From: Photobacterium malacitanum
GTDB taxonomy: Bacteria > Pseudomonadota > Gammaproteobacteria > Enterobacterales > Vibrionaceae
Direction of reading: 5' to 3'
Assembly (NCBI RefSeq): GCF_900185615.1
Contig: NZ_FYAK01000001.1
Span: 1,025,701-1,089,700 of the forward strand
Length of the DNA stretch: 64,000 bases
The notes beneath the pieces were generated by a model. The model worked only from the letters and a program-made list of their open reading frames with translations. It had not been told where the DNA came from and ran no database searches. The position numbers were made by a program, and so were the translations under genes. Below, one piece after another: positions 48,122 through 57,808 of this stretch (positions are counted from its first letter, which is position 1; every line of letters begins with the position of its first letter).

Positions 48122-48613
48122 TTAAGGCGTTATCATTTCTATCGCAGCTACTGGACAGCCACTGATACATCCACCACAGCCACTACAATCAGCGCTGTTT
48201 ATCATAGGCTGTGCAACCTTTCCTATTTGCAAAGTAAAGCGAATAGCTTGAGTTTCACATTGATCGCTGCAACTACGACATTCAATATTATTAACTGCCA
48301 TGCAAGATGAATTTATTGTCGCAATCTGCGTCCATGGTGATTGATGTTGTAATTCAAACAACGGTTCGGGGCATACCTCTGCACATTGATAACAAAAACT
48401 GCATTCCCCTTCACCATGATGAAAATCTATAACTGGAAACCCGCCATCACCTTTAACAATAATATTGGTTTGACAACCATTAACACATGCATTGCAGCGC
48501 TGACACTGTTCTATAAAGGTGTTCTCATCCTTTAACCAAGGTAAACGTTGCTGTTGAGACGACTGTTGGCGAGTAAATAAACTTCGACGAGAACGATTAA
48601 TCACAACCTTCAC
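48122..48613 (-). CDS. napF: NapF, ferredoxin-type accessory protein
   Basis: A cytoplasmic iron-sulfur protein helping NapA maturation or activity. The 163-residue protein carries four cysteine clusters: CQRCNACVNGC, CSFCYQCAEVCP, CRSCSDQC and CSGCGGCISGCP, consistent with several 4Fe-4S centres (the third set has an altered spacing). It is first in the nap operon; the promoter region divergent to narQ holds NarP-type boxes. Confidence 0.95.
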   Translation of the reverse strand: MKVVINRSRRSLFTRQQSSQQQRLPWLKDENTFIEQCQRCNACVNGCQTNIIVKGDGGFPVIDFHHGEGECSFCYQCAEVCPEPLFELQHQSPWTQIATINSSCMAVNNIECRSCSDQCETQAIRFTLQIGKVAQPMINSADCSGCGGCISGCPVAAIEMITP

Positions 48614-48707
48614 CTCATAGTTAACTGTGAGAGGTGAACCGCATCACCATTCACTTTCTATTCATTATCTTTTACGTTATTTTTAAATATCGTCATAACC
48701 ACGAACA

Positions 48708-48732
48708 TACCCCTTAGGGGGTAATTACCCCT
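48708..48732. promoter_or_regulatory. NarP-type binding site between napF and narQ
   Basis: TACCCCT, two bases, GGGGGTA forms a 7-2-7 inverted repeat of the NarL/NarP heptamer (one mismatch), and another TACCCCT follows at 48726-48732. It lies about 95 bases upstream of the napF ATG and about 180 upstream of narQ. It supports nitrate control of nap and autoregulation of narQP. Confidence 0.75.
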
Positions 48733-48901
48733 ACACCTTGTGCTAGATCAATAAAAATAACGATAAAATAACTATTATTTGACGATTTTGTCGCATACTC
48801 CGACAGATAAAAGATAAAACGTCTTAATGTCAGTCTAGCAATGAATAACAGCACCGTTTTACTATTAACAAATCTTCATATAAATAGGCCATCTATCATC
48901 C

Positions 48902-50602
48902 ATGCACCAACACAAAGTAAATTCTGTCACCACCACTATTGGCCGTTCGATGGTGGCCATTCTGTTTTTAGTCTCAGCCACTATTAGCTTAGCGTTGTGT
49001 ATGTTGGTTTCGAGCTTAAACGATGCTGCCGCCATAAATACTGCAGGATCATTAAGAATGCAGAGTTATCGGCTGGCATTTGATATCGAAACTCAATCAC
49101 CATTGCTTAGTACGCATACTGTGGAGTTTGAACAATCCTTGACATCACCAACGATGAAAACATTGCACCACTGGTATGTTCCTCAGAAAATACAGGATCA
49201 TTACACTGAGTTATTGCTCAGTTGGAGAGCTGTACGTTCACAGTTAGATCAGATGGATAAAGATGGCTATTTAACTCAAGTCGCTCCTTTTGTTGAGCGT
49301 ATCGATCAATTTGTATTTGAGTTACAACAATCATCTGAAAATAAATTGCACCTGTTAGCTTTAATCAGTGCGATGGGGTTATTACTTATCTTAATGGTGG
49401 TGTTATTTACGATTCAATTTACTCAGCGTCAAATAGTCACGCCGCTTAATCAATTAATGGCAGGATGTAAAAAAATAAAGCAGCACCAATTTTCATTAAT
49501 AATCAATAATAACAGTGATAATGAATTGGGTATTCTGGCGCGAACATTTACTCAAATGGCCGCAGATCTAAATAAACTTTATACAGATTTAGAACTGAGC
49601 GTTAATGAAAAAACCCACCGCTTACGCCATGCTAATGAGTCACTACAGGTGCTATATAACTGTTCACAACAGCTATCAGTAAGCCGCCTGACCCACCAGC
49701 ATTTTCAACATATGCTCGAAACGTTAATTGCCATTGATGGTTTAACCGCGGCGAAGCTTATTATTGTAGAACCTAATGACACCACCACTGAAATTACGGT
49801 TGGCAACCACCACTCAACAGCTTGGCATCAGCAATCATTACTCATTGATGGCGAAATCATGGGTCAACTATGGTGGCAATACCAACTTCCTTGCCCTGAT
49901 CTTGCTTTGATTGAAAATATCGCCAATATTATAAGTCGCGGGATTTATTACAATCGCGCGCAAAAGCAAACCGAGCAATTACTATTAATGGAAGAGCGTG
50001 CCACCATTGCCCGTGAACTGCATGATTCACTAGCCCAATCATTATCATATTTAAAAATTCAATTAACACTATTAAAGCGGCAACTGAAGCTCACGCCAGA
50101 AGCCAATCAGCACCAAAGGCAAACAGTACAAACAATTGATGAAGAGTTAGCTAATGCTTATACCCAACTACGTGAATTATTAAGTACATTTAGATTAACC
50201 ATCAAAGAAGCCAATTTTAATGAGGCACTTAATCAATTATTGGCACCATTACAACAACAGACATCTGCACAATTTGAAGTTGATAATCAATTACCATCAA
50301 TGGCTTTAATTGCCCATAATCAAGTGCATTTACTGCAAATTATTCGCGAAGCCATACTCAATGCGATCAAGCATGCCAATGCGAGTCATATTAGTGTTAG
50401 TTGTCATCAACAGCAGCAGATGATTAACGTTGAAATAACCGATGATGGAATAGGGTTTGATCCTTCGCAATCAAAACTCAATCACTATGGCTTAAATATC
50501 ATGCAAGAACGGGCTTCATGTTTAAAAGGACAATTAATCATTGATTCCCAAATTGGCAAGGGTAGCCAAGTTAAACTGCAATTTGCATTATCAGAAGGAT
50601 AA
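48902..50602 (+). CDS. narQ: NarQ, nitrate/nitrite sensor histidine kinase
   Basis: Senses nitrate or nitrite in the periplasm and phosphorylates NarP. The 566-residue protein has two membrane helices (about 17-37 and 146-168), a periplasmic helical sensor with the P-box NTAGSLRMQSYRLAF (about 45-59), a HAMP linker, a GAF-like central region, and the HisKA_3 dimerisation segment with phospho-accepting His in ARELHDSLAQSLSYLK. The ATPase follows, with EAILNAIKHANAS and DDGIGFDP. It is divergent from nap and 4 bases upstream of narP. Confidence 0.95.
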   Translation: MHQHKVNSVTTTIGRSMVAILFLVSATISLALCMLVSSLNDAAAINTAGSLRMQSYRLAFDIETQSPLLSTHTVEFEQSLTSPTMKTLHHWYVPQKIQDHYTELLLSWRAVRSQLDQMDKDGYLTQVAPFVERIDQFVFELQQSSENKLHLLALISAMGLLLILMVVLFTIQFTQRQIVTPLNQLMAGCKKIKQHQFSLIINNNSDNELGILARTFTQMAADLNKLYTDLELSVNEKTHRLRHANESLQVLYNCSQQLSVSRLTHQHFQHMLETLIAIDGLTAAKLIIVEPNDTTTEITVGNHHSTAWHQQSLLIDGEIMGQLWWQYQLPCPDLALIENIANIISRGIYYNRAQKQTEQLLLMEERATIARELHDSLAQSLSYLKIQLTLLKRQLKLTPEANQHQRQTVQTIDEELANAYTQLRELLSTFRLTIKEANFNEALNQLLAPLQQQTSAQFEVDNQLPSMALIAHNQVHLLQIIREAILNAIKHANASHISVSCHQQQQMINVEITDDGIGFDPSQSKLNHYGLNIMQERASCLKGQLIIDSQIGKGSQVKLQFALSEG

Positions 50603-50606
50603 AAAT

Positions 50607-51233
50607 ATGTCGGCTTGGAAAGTTATGATCGTCGATGATCATCCGTTAATGCGCAGAGGTATTGGGCAGTTACTCAGTTTTGAAAATGAATTTGATGTTA
50701 TTGGTGAAGCCAGCAATGGTAATGAAGCCATTGCGCTTGCCCATAAAATGCCCGTCGATCTAATTTTATTAGACCTCAATATGAAAGGCATGTCAGGTTT
50801 AGACACTCTAATTACATTACGTAATGAAGGGATTGATGCTTGTATTGTGATTCTGACGGTATCCGATAATCATGCAGATATAAAAACACTCATCGATGCT
50901 GGTGCTGATGGCTATTTACTCAAAGATACCGAGCCTGATGAACTGATTAGGTTATTAAAAACCGCCTTAAACGGAGGCAAAGCATACAGTGAGGTTGTGA
51001 CTGCTTTTTTAACTAATAACAGCACTGATAATACCCTTTTCTCAACTCTAACTGATAGAGAAAACCAAATATTACAAGAGGTTGCTAAAGGACATACTAA
51101 TAGAGTGATTGCTGAGTCATTGTTTATTTCAGAAGCAACAGTCAAAGTGCATATGAAAAGCTTATTGCGCAAGTTGCAAGTGAAATCACGCACAGCAGCA
51201 ACGGTACTGTATTTACAAACCTTAGGTTACTAA
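50607..51233 (+). CDS. narP: NarP, nitrate response regulator
   Basis: DNA-binding partner of NarQ. The 208-residue protein has a receiver domain with the acidic pair in VDDHP, phospho-Asp in ILLDLNMKGMSG (about 59) and Lys in YLLKDTEPDE. A LuxR-type helix-turn-helix follows (LTDRENQILQEVAKGHTN and ISEATVKVHMKSLLRKL). ATG 50607 is 5 bases after the narQ stop; an upstream in-frame ATG inside narQ is rejected. It likely acts at the boxes at 48708. Confidence 0.95.
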   Translation: MSAWKVMIVDDHPLMRRGIGQLLSFENEFDVIGEASNGNEAIALAHKMPVDLILLDLNMKGMSGLDTLITLRNEGIDACIVILTVSDNHADIKTLIDAGADGYLLKDTEPDELIRLLKTALNGGKAYSEVVTAFLTNNSTDNTLFSTLTDRENQILQEVAKGHTNRVIAESLFISEATVKVHMKSLLRKLQVKSRTAATVLYLQTLGY

Positions 51234-51280
51234 CATTAGCTTACTAGCATTAGGCTACGATTAGATCATCTACTTGCTAT

Positions 51281-51313
51281 AAAAAACCGCAGCGTGAATA
51301 AACACCTGCGGTT
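51281..51313 (-). terminator. Terminator after the winged-helix gene
   Basis: The hairpin AACCGCA with TGCGGTT plus an inner GTG/CAC pair runs into TTTTTT on the minus strand. narP, converging from the left, has no T-run of its own here. Confidence 0.7.
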
Positions 51314-51339
51314 GATAATGCTAACATGATTAGGGTGAA

Positions 51340-51621
51340 TTACACCGCTAAAGATGCCATTAAATCCTGCTCTCTCGACTCGACCCACTGCAAATCAAAC
51401 GGTCCCCAGTCACTTAATTTATAATAGCCATCATTATGACGACGCCCATCTTGAATAAAAGTCAATTCAATACCTAAGCCTGGTAGGGCTTTTAATACAT
51501 CTTGAATCGTCCGTCGTGGCCAACCTGTTTGTTCAATTAAACGAGGAACATTAGGGCGTTCGGTGTGTTCAACAAGTAATGCCAAATAAAGTCTGCGGGC
51601 AAAAACTGGATTCAGTTCCAT
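51340..51621 (-). CDS. Winged-helix DNA-binding protein, unknown target
   Basis: A 93-residue protein with an N-terminal helix-turn-helix reading RLYLALLVEHTERPNVPRLI then EQTGWPRRTIQDVLKAL (about 29-45), followed by a wing-like region GIELTFIQDGRRHNDGYYKL. It is a small putative transcription regulator of unknown regulon. The start at ATG 51621 is chosen because GGAGG lies 5 bases upstream; an in-frame ATG at 51633 lies on the other side of this site. Confidence 0.82.
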   Translation of the reverse strand: MELNPVFARRLYLALLVEHTERPNVPRLIEQTGWPRRTIQDVLKALPGLGIELTFIQDGRRHNDGYYKLSDWGPFDLQWVESREQDLMASLAV

Positions 51622-51865
51622 TGGGGCCTCCATAATATACTGTGTCTATTATTGCCCGTTCTCAAATGAGGATGTTGCGTTTGATCAACGAGGTCAGTGG
51701 TTTAATGGCTATCTATCATAATAAAAGCGAGTTTGATCTCATTTTTATGAAAACTATCGTCATAAACAATAATGCAAAATCATCACCAACAAAGTGTAAC
51801 TGTTGCGATAAGCTTGTAATCTCGCTATAAAAGATAATTAATTTATTATAAAAAGTCAGCCAAAT

Positions 51866-52219
51866 ATGAACACAATTGCTTACGGTATAAAAAACTGCGA
51901 CACCATCAAAAAAATGAAACACTGGCTCGCAGCCGAAAATATTGATTATAAATTTCATGACTACCGTGTCGATGGTATCGATCTTAGCTTGCTAGAAACC
52001 TTTGAAGCGGCGTTAGGCTGGGAAGCGATGGTCAATAAACGCGGGACGACTTTCCGCCAATTAACGGCTGAACAAAAAGCGAACCTCAACCGTGAAACCG
52101 CATTGCAATTAATGCTAGAGCAACCTGCAATGATAAAGCGACCATTATTACAACATAATAACCATTACTACTTAGGCTTTAAACCTGACCAATATCAGGC
52201 TATTTTTCTTACTAAATAA
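51866..52219 (+). CDS. ArsC/Spx-family protein YffB
   Basis: A thioredoxin-fold protein of the ArsC/Spx-like family, 117 residues, with a single cysteine in [14 protein letters not shown] (about 11) rather than a CxxC. It has the RPLL segment ([17 protein letters not shown]) near the C-terminus. The arrangement immediately upstream of dapE (13-base gap) is the same as E. coli yffB-dapE, which supports the assignment. Activity in the family is poorly defined; glutathione-dependent reduction has been proposed. Confidence 0.9.
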   Translation: MNTIAYGIKNCDTIKKMKHWLAAENIDYKFHDYRVDGIDLSLLETFEAALGWEAMVNKRGTTFRQLTAEQKANLNRETALQLMLEQPAMIKRPLLQHNNHYYLGFKPDQYQAIFLTK

Positions 52220-52232
52220 CAAGGATACAAGG

Positions 52233-53363
52233 ATGTCTGACAGTCCCGTTATTGCACTTGCAAAAGATCTTATAAGCCGCCCTTCAGTCACTCCTGAAGA
52301 TGCGGGTTGCCAAGCGTTAATGATCGAACGTCTACAAGCGCTAGGATTCACAATTGAAACAATGGTATTTGAAGATACCACCAACCTATGGGCTCGTCGT
52401 GGTAACCAAGCTCCGCTATTTGTGTTTGCAGGCCATACTGATGTCGTTCCTTCTGGACCTGCAGAACAATGGCATACGCCGCCTTTTGAACCAACCATTG
52501 TTGATGGCTACTTACACGGACGTGGTGCCGCAGATATGAAAGGTTCACTGGCATGTATGGTGGTGGCGATTGAACGCTTTATTGCTCAGAACCCTCATAA
52601 TAATGGCTCAATTGCACTGCTCATTACCTCTGATGAAGAAGGGCCTTTCATTAATGGTACCACGCGAGTCATCGACACCTTAGAAGCACGTAATGAAAAA
52701 ATAGATATGTGTATTGTCGGTGAGCCATCAAGCACCGCGACTATCGGGGATATTGTTAAAAATGGCCGTCGCGGCTCAATCACTGGCGATCTCATTGTTA
52801 AAGGTATTCAAGGTCATGTTGCCTACCCACATTTAGCCAATAACCCGATCCATCAAGCACTGCCTGCTTTAGCCGAACTTGCAGCTACCCATTGGGATAA
52901 TGGTAATGATTTCTTTCCACCAACAAGCTTTCAAATTCCCAATATTGCTGCAGGAACTGGCGCATCAAATGTCATTCCGGGTCAATTTGAAGTCCAATTT
53001 AATTTCCGCTTCAGCACAGAATTAACGGATGCCGATATTAAACGTCGTGTGCACGCAATATTGGATGCTCATCAACTAGAATACGATTTAAAATGGACTC
53101 TCAGTGGTCATCCATTCTTAACCGATAGTGGCACCTTGGTTGATGCGGTAGTCGCTGCTATTACCGACATCAACCACACTCCGCCGCAACTGCTCACCAC
53201 AGGTGGTACCTCTGATGGTCGATTTATTGCTCGCACTGGTGCACAAGTTGTTGAGCTTGGACCGGTCAATGCCACCATTCACAAAGTTAATGAATGTGTG
53301 AAAGTCGCCGATCTTGAAACGCTAACCGATATGTATCAGCAGATCCTCCACAACGTTTTATAA
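52233..53363 (+). CDS. dapE: Succinyl-diaminopimelate desuccinylase
   Basis: Zinc-dependent M20 enzyme of lysine and peptidoglycan-precursor synthesis, releasing LL-diaminopimelate. The 376-residue protein contains [12 protein letters not shown] (metal His), [14 protein letters not shown] (bridging Asp), [12 protein letters not shown] (catalytic and metal Glu) and [11 protein letters not shown], in the expected order. Length matches E. coli DapE. A dyad hairpin at about 53389-53416 (GCTGTTCAG with CTGAACAGC) lies beyond the stop but has no T-run. Confidence 0.97.
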   Translation: MSDSPVIALAKDLISRPSVTPEDAGCQALMIERLQALGFTIETMVFEDTTNLWARRGNQAPLFVFAGHTDVVPSGPAEQWHTPPFEPTIVDGYLHGRGAADMKGSLACMVVAIERFIAQNPHNNGSIALLITSDEEGPFINGTTRVIDTLEARNEKIDMCIVGEPSSTATIGDIVKNGRRGSITGDLIVKGIQGHVAYPHLANNPIHQALPALAELAATHWDNGNDFFPPTSFQIPNIAAGTGASNVIPGQFEVQFNFRFSTELTDADIKRRVHAILDAHQLEYDLKWTLSGHPFLTDSGTLVDAVVAAITDINHTPPQLLTTGGTSDGRFIARTGAQVVELGPVNATIHKVNECVKVADLETLTDMYQQILHNVL

Positions 53364-53568
53364 TTACCGCTCCGTTTATCTATTATTAACGCTGTTCAGG
53401 TTTGATGACTGAACAGCTAATCATGCGATCTTTGATAGCTAATTATGCATTGCTGTAATGATGAACTCATCGCAGCCAATCACTATTATTGGTATGCTAT
53501 TTATTCTGTGGTCATTATTTATTAATGGTACTTGATAGATTAAATCGAGATTATCGTGTGAGGTGAAT

Positions 53569-53781
53569 ATGGAATGGTTTTTTAATCCTTGGGTTATCTG
53601 TGTGATTATTATTGCAGTGATCGCCAGTAATATTGCCGCTTTAAAGTACACTGCTTATATGCGAACAGGACTTAAAAAAAGACAACCACCATCCACATCA
53701 CTCGATGATCCTCAATCATCACCCACGACAAATACTCATCACTCTGACACCAGCAACCACTCGCAGGATAAAAATGACTGA
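53569..53781 (+). CDS. DUF2897 small membrane protein
   Basis: A 70-residue protein with one N-terminal membrane helix (FNPWVICVIIIAVIASNIAAL, about 5-25 broken by NPW) and a polar Ser/Thr/His-rich tail. The MEWFFNPW...NIAALKYTA pattern fits DUF2897 of vibrios, usually found beside dapE. The ATG at 53569 has a GAGGTGA site 5 bases before it. Its 3' end overlaps the Nudix gene by 8 bases. Confidence 0.78.
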   Translation: MEWFFNPWVICVIIIAVIASNIAALKYTAYMRTGLKKRQPPSTSLDDPQSSPTTNTHHSDTSNHSQDKND

Positions 53782-54316
53782 TATAAAAACATTAGATAGC
53801 CATATTGTTTATCAAAATAAATGGATGACAGTACGAGAAGATAAAATCCAGCGTCAAAGTGGTGCCCAAGGCATTTATGGCGTGGTCGAAAAACCTGATT
53901 GTGCGGCAATTTTGGCGATTGATAATGGTTGTATTCATTTAGTACAACAGTTTCGCTATAGCATTAAGCAACGCTGTTGGGAGATTCCACAAGGTGCTTG
54001 GGAAGCTAATCCTAACGCAGATCATCTCGATCTTGCCAAAGGCGAACTACAAGAAGAAACGGGCTTAGTGGCTGATAAAATGACCTACTTAGGTAGCCAA
54101 TTTATTGCTTATGGTTTTTTAAATCAGACCTGCCATATCTACTTAGCAACACAATTACATTCCGCGCCACAACAGCAACGAGATCTCGAAGAAGAAGATT
54201 TAATTAGCCAATCTTTTACCATTGCGGAGTTTGAAGCAATGATCATCAACGGTGAATTAAAAGATAGTGTGACGATTGCGGCTTATGGACTTGCAAAATT
54301 AAAACAAGCAATCTAA
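53774..54316 (+). CDS. Nudix hydrolase, ADP-ribose pyrophosphatase-like
   Basis: The 180-residue product has the Nudix box starting PQGAWEANPNADHLDLAKG and continuing ELQEETGLVADK (about 65-96), with the catalytic Glu pair EET, though Arg of the usual REL is Gly. FRYSIKQRCWEIPQG before it is typical of NDP-sugar or ADP-ribose pyrophosphatases. Substrate is not certain. Translation is coupled to the upstream gene by the 8-base overlap. Confidence 0.87.
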   Translation: MTDIKTLDSHIVYQNKWMTVREDKIQRQSGAQGIYGVVEKPDCAAILAIDNGCIHLVQQFRYSIKQRCWEIPQGAWEANPNADHLDLAKGELQEETGLVADKMTYLGSQFIAYGFLNQTCHIYLATQLHSAPQQQRDLEEEDLISQSFTIAEFEAMIINGELKDSVTIAAYGLAKLKQAI

Positions 54317-54341
54317 GTACTAAAACGCTAATCTAAACCAA

Positions 54342-54375
54342 TAAAAAAGCTGCCATTTTAGTGGCAGCTTTTTTG
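54342..54375. terminator. Bidirectional terminator between Nudix gene and proA
   Basis: The hairpin AAAAAGCTGCCA with TGGCAGCTTTTTT has A- and T-runs on the two sides and lies between convergent genes. Confidence 0.92.
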
Positions 54376-54418
54376 ATGGGGATTATCTTTTCATTTGCAT
54401 TGCAGTGCAGTTTAATTA

Positions 54419-55675
54419 CTACGAACGGCTTAAGTAATCTGCCACACCCACCCACTTGTAACTGGTTAGCTCTTCTAACCCCATTGGGCCTCGAGCATGC
54501 AGTTTCTGAGTTGATACCGCCACTTCAGCACCTAAGCCAAATTGTGCGCCATCAGTAAACCGAGTTGAGGCATTAACGTATACCGCAGCAGATCCAGCAG
54601 CATTAACAAATCGCTCAGCAGCTTGTAGATTATTGGTTAAGATCGAATCTGAGTGACTAGCATTATGTTTACGCATATGAAAAATGGCTTCATCAACATC
54701 GGCAACGACTTTTACGCCTAAGGTATAACTTAGCCATTCGGTATCAAAATCACCTGCTTCAGCTTTTCGTAACAAGCTTGCTTTACCTTCCAATAAGCTA
54801 AACGCAGTATCATCAGCAACTAATGTTACTTTAGCCTTATTCATACGCTCAACTAAACGCGATAAGAAAGTCGCAGCAATGTTCTCATTCACTAATAACG
54901 TATCTAATGAATTACATGCAGAAGGACGTTGCACCTTAGCATTTTCAACTACGTCTAATGAGCGTGATAAATCAGCACTGTCATCAACATACATGTGGCT
55001 AATACCAAAACCACCAATAATTACCGGAATAGTGCTGTTTTCTTTACACATTTGGTGCAAACCCGCACCGCCACGTGGAATGATCATATCAACATATTGA
55101 TCAAGTTTTAGCAGCTGTGATACGTATTCACGATCAGGCTGTTCAATATATTGTACTGATGCCGCTGGTAAACCTGCTTTTGCTAATGCAGCCTGAATAA
55201 CCTTAACTAACGCCATATTTGAATGGAAGGTTTCACGGCCGCCACGCAAAATGCTTGCATTACCGGTTTTAAGACATAGCGCTGCAATATCAATGGTTAC
55301 ATTAGGACGAGCTTCATAAATTACTCCCACCACACCTAATGGCACTCGACGACGGCTTAAGCGCATACCGTTTTCTAGCACTCGGCTATCAAGCTCAGCA
55401 CCAACAGGATCTTGTAAATTAATCACGTTGCGTACATCACTGGCAATGGCACTGATGCGTGCTTCATTAAGTAATAAACGGTCAATCAATGCTTCAGACA
55501 TACCGCTTGCAATCGCGGCATCAATATCTTGTTTGTTAGCGGCAAGAATTGCCACTTGATTAGCTTCTAGTTCATCAGCAATAATCGCCAACGCAGTATT
55601 TTTTACAGCTGTAGCAGTGGTGGCTAATTCAAACGCAGCCAGTTGTGCTGCTTGTCCCATTATTTCAAGATTCAC
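54419..55675 (-). CDS. proA: Gamma-glutamyl phosphate reductase
   Basis: Second step of proline synthesis; reduces glutamyl phosphate to the semialdehyde with NADPH. The 418-residue protein shows the aldehyde-dehydrogenase fold with the catalytic Cys in [14 protein letters not shown] (about 255), [16 protein letters not shown] in the cofactor domain and the C-terminal [15 protein letters not shown]. It follows proB with a 65-base gap on the same strand and is probably in one operon. Confidence 0.97.
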   Translation of the reverse strand: MNLEIMGQAAQLAAFELATTATAVKNTALAIIADELEANQVAILAANKQDIDAAIASGMSEALIDRLLLNEARISAIASDVRNVINLQDPVGAELDSRVLENGMRLSRRRVPLGVVGVIYEARPNVTIDIAALCLKTGNASILRGGRETFHSNMALVKVIQAALAKAGLPAASVQYIEQPDREYVSQLLKLDQYVDMIIPRGGAGLHQMCKENSTIPVIIGGFGISHMYVDDSADLSRSLDVVENAKVQRPSACNSLDTLLVNENIAATFLSRLVERMNKAKVTLVADDTAFSLLEGKASLLRKAEAGDFDTEWLSYTLGVKVVADVDEAIFHMRKHNASHSDSILTNNLQAAERFVNAAGSAAVYVNASTRFTDGAQFGLGAEVAVSTQKLHARGPMGLEELTSYKWVGVADYLSRS

Positions 55676-55740
55676 AGTAATTCCTTTCTTAAATTAAATG
55701 CACTCAATGAGTCAGTTATCAATGTAACTGACCACTGCTA

Positions 55741-56895
55741 TTAAATAACAACCATATCATCGCGATGGATTGCAGCATGACCATACTCATAGCCTAAAAC
55801 CTGATGAATATCATGGCTGTGCTTACCGGCAATTTTAGTCATATCATCACTTGAGTAACGGCTAATACCACGTGCGAGTAAGACATTATTACTATCAAAA
55901 ATTCGAACGACTTCACCACGTTCAAACGATCCTTTTACCTGCGTAATACCTTTAGCAAGTAAACTGCTGCCTTTTTGTTGTACCGCAATCACAGCACCAT
56001 TATCAATTACAATATCCCCAGCTGGCGGAGGCCCGGCAAGGATCCATTGTTTACGCCCTTCAAGCGATGACTTTAGTGGCAGAAAACGCGTACCGACAGC
56101 TTTGCCTGCCGCCAGATCAACAATCACGTCAACGCGACGTCCAGCAGCAATAATCACTTCAATACCTGCACGACAAGCAACTTCTGCTGCTTGTAATTTG
56201 GTTGCCATACCACCGGTGCCTAAACCACCAACAGTGCCACCAGCTAATTTACGTAATTTATCATCAATGGTAGCGACTTCATGAATCAACTCCGCATTTG
56301 GATTACTACGCGGATCGGCGGTAAATAATCCCGCCTGATCGGTCATCAGTAGTAACTTATCAGCACCACCTAAAATACCCACTAATGCAGAAAGGTTATC
56401 GTTATCACCAACTTTAATTTCTGTGGTAGCAACGGCATCGTTCTCGTTTACAACAGGCACGATACCATTATCTAATAGCGCTACTAACATATCGCGCGCA
56501 TTTAGATAACGTTCACGATCGTGTAAATCTGCGCGAGTTAATAACATTTGACCAATGTTGATCCCATAGATACCAAACAAGGTTTCCCACTCTTGAATTA
56601 AACGCCCTTGACCAACAGCAGCAAGCAGTTGCTTACTTGCCATGGTTTTGGGTAGTTCGGGGTAACCTAAATGCTCACGACCAGCAGCAATCGCGCCAGA
56701 AGTAACAATGATAATTTTATGGCCTTGACTACGTAACATAGCGCATTGACGCACTAACTCAACCATGTGGGCACGATCGAGTTTTAATGTACCACCAGTG
56801 AGTACACTAGTACCTAGTTTGACGACGATAGTATGGGTTGCAGCAGCGGCAGCAACGTCTTGCTTTTGAGCATTAGATTTTTTTGAATCAGCCAT
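55741..56895 (-). CDS. proB: Glutamate 5-kinase
   Basis: First step of proline synthesis. The protein has the amino-acid kinase domain ([61 protein letters not shown]) and a C-terminal PUA domain (about 290-384). ATG 56895 gives 384 residues, somewhat longer than E. coli (367) because of an Ala/Gln/Lys-rich N-terminus. An extended frame to 56961 is unlikely. proA follows. Confidence 0.96.
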   Translation of the reverse strand: MADSKKSNAQKQDVAAAAATHTIVVKLGTSVLTGGTLKLDRAHMVELVRQCAMLRSQGHKIIIVTSGAIAAGREHLGYPELPKTMASKQLLAAVGQGRLIQEWETLFGIYGINIGQMLLTRADLHDRERYLNARDMLVALLDNGIVPVVNENDAVATTEIKVGDNDNLSALVGILGGADKLLLMTDQAGLFTADPRSNPNAELIHEVATIDDKLRKLAGGTVGGLGTGGMATKLQAAEVACRAGIEVIIAAGRRVDVIVDLAAGKAVGTRFLPLKSSLEGRKQWILAGPPPAGDIVIDNGAVIAVQQKGSSLLAKGITQVKGSFERGEVVRIFDSNNVLLARGISRYSSDDMTKIAGKHSHDIHQVLGYEYGHAAIHRDDMVVI

Positions 56896-57143
56896 GAGAT
56901 CAAACAATAGATTGAAATAATAAATGTTCTTTGTTGTATCAATCCCTATCGAAAAGCACAAGAAAAAAACAATGACAAAATCAATATTAGCGGGCTTTCG
57001 TGGCTTGTTTGGGCATTAATTGCCATAAATAAGAGTGATGACACCACATGGCAACATAATAAATGCATATTTATGATGATTTCATAAAATCGCAATGTAA
57101 TGTCACCTGTGGTGATAGTCTAACTTTTCAGCCAATATTAAGA

Positions 57144-57554
57144 TTACTTAATGGACAATTCAGCCAGCGGAGTTTGGGTTAATGTTGCGGCAGGGATCAG
57201 TGTCAATTGACATTCATCAACGATAAAAGGTGTCAATTTAGGGTAGAAATCAACCAATGTTTTTAATACTGCATCATGATGTTTAGCCGGTAATTTACCA
57301 TTCACCCACTCACCCGTAGCATTATAGCGACCAAAATCATACTCATATTCATAGCCAGTATCTGTCGCAGTCATCACCAACCACCAACCCCAAAACTCTC
57401 GTTGCTCAGGATCTTTTTCTGCATTAACACAGCTTGCTAAGCAGTCAAAAAAGAATCGTTGCGGTTGTGATTTTTTTTCACGAAGATAAGGACCAATTGC
57501 GGTCAATTTAGACATTAAACGTCCATGTGGTGGAAAAATTGTTGCTGTTGTCAT
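57144..57554 (-). CDS. crl: Crl, sigma-S assembly factor
   Basis: Crl binds RpoS and promotes its assembly with RNA polymerase. The 136-residue protein shows the family pattern TAIGPYLREKKSQPQRFFFD, CLASCVNAEKDPEQREFWGW and the aromatic segment GYEYEYDFGRY. Two in-frame ATG codons (57566 and 57554) are possible; 57554 has GGAT at a suitable distance. Location between frsA and proB is the conserved gammaproteobacterial neighbourhood (phoE absent). Confidence 0.93.
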   Translation of the reverse strand: MTTATIFPPHGRLMSKLTAIGPYLREKKSQPQRFFFDCLASCVNAEKDPEQREFWGWWLVMTATDTGYEYEYDFGRYNATGEWVNGKLPAKHHDAVLKTLVDFYPKLTPFIVDECQLTLIPAATLTQTPLAELSIK

Positions 57555-57741
57555 TGTATTATCCATCCATAGTCAGCGGTATTTGATACACAAGTAAGAC
57601 TTACTGTCCTGTCATTATCTATGTCGACGTAACAATTCGCTCAACATAATAATAATTTCTTATAGTATGGATAAATTTTAACAAAATAACAAACCATAAC
57701 AGTTAATTTTGCTAACAATATCATGACAATATATTTTTTCT

Positions 57742-57776
57742 ATAAAAAACGGAATCACACTATGGTGCAATTCCGC
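57742..57776 (-). terminator. Terminator after frsA
   Basis: The hairpin CGGAAT...CAC with GTG...ATTCCG (2-nt internal loop) is followed by TTTTTT on the minus strand, about 33 bases beyond the frsA stop. Confidence 0.8.
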
Positions 57777-57808
57777 TAATAAATGATGGCTATTGCTCAG
57801 GGTAATAA

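Noticed and set aside
53389..53417. Hairpin after dapE as a terminator
   Set aside because: A 9-bp dyad is present but no T-run follows on either strand, so it was not listed as a terminator.
53439..53651. Minus-strand 70-codon hydrophobic frame
   Set aside because: It is antisense to the DUF2897 gene, which has a proper ribosome site and a family match.
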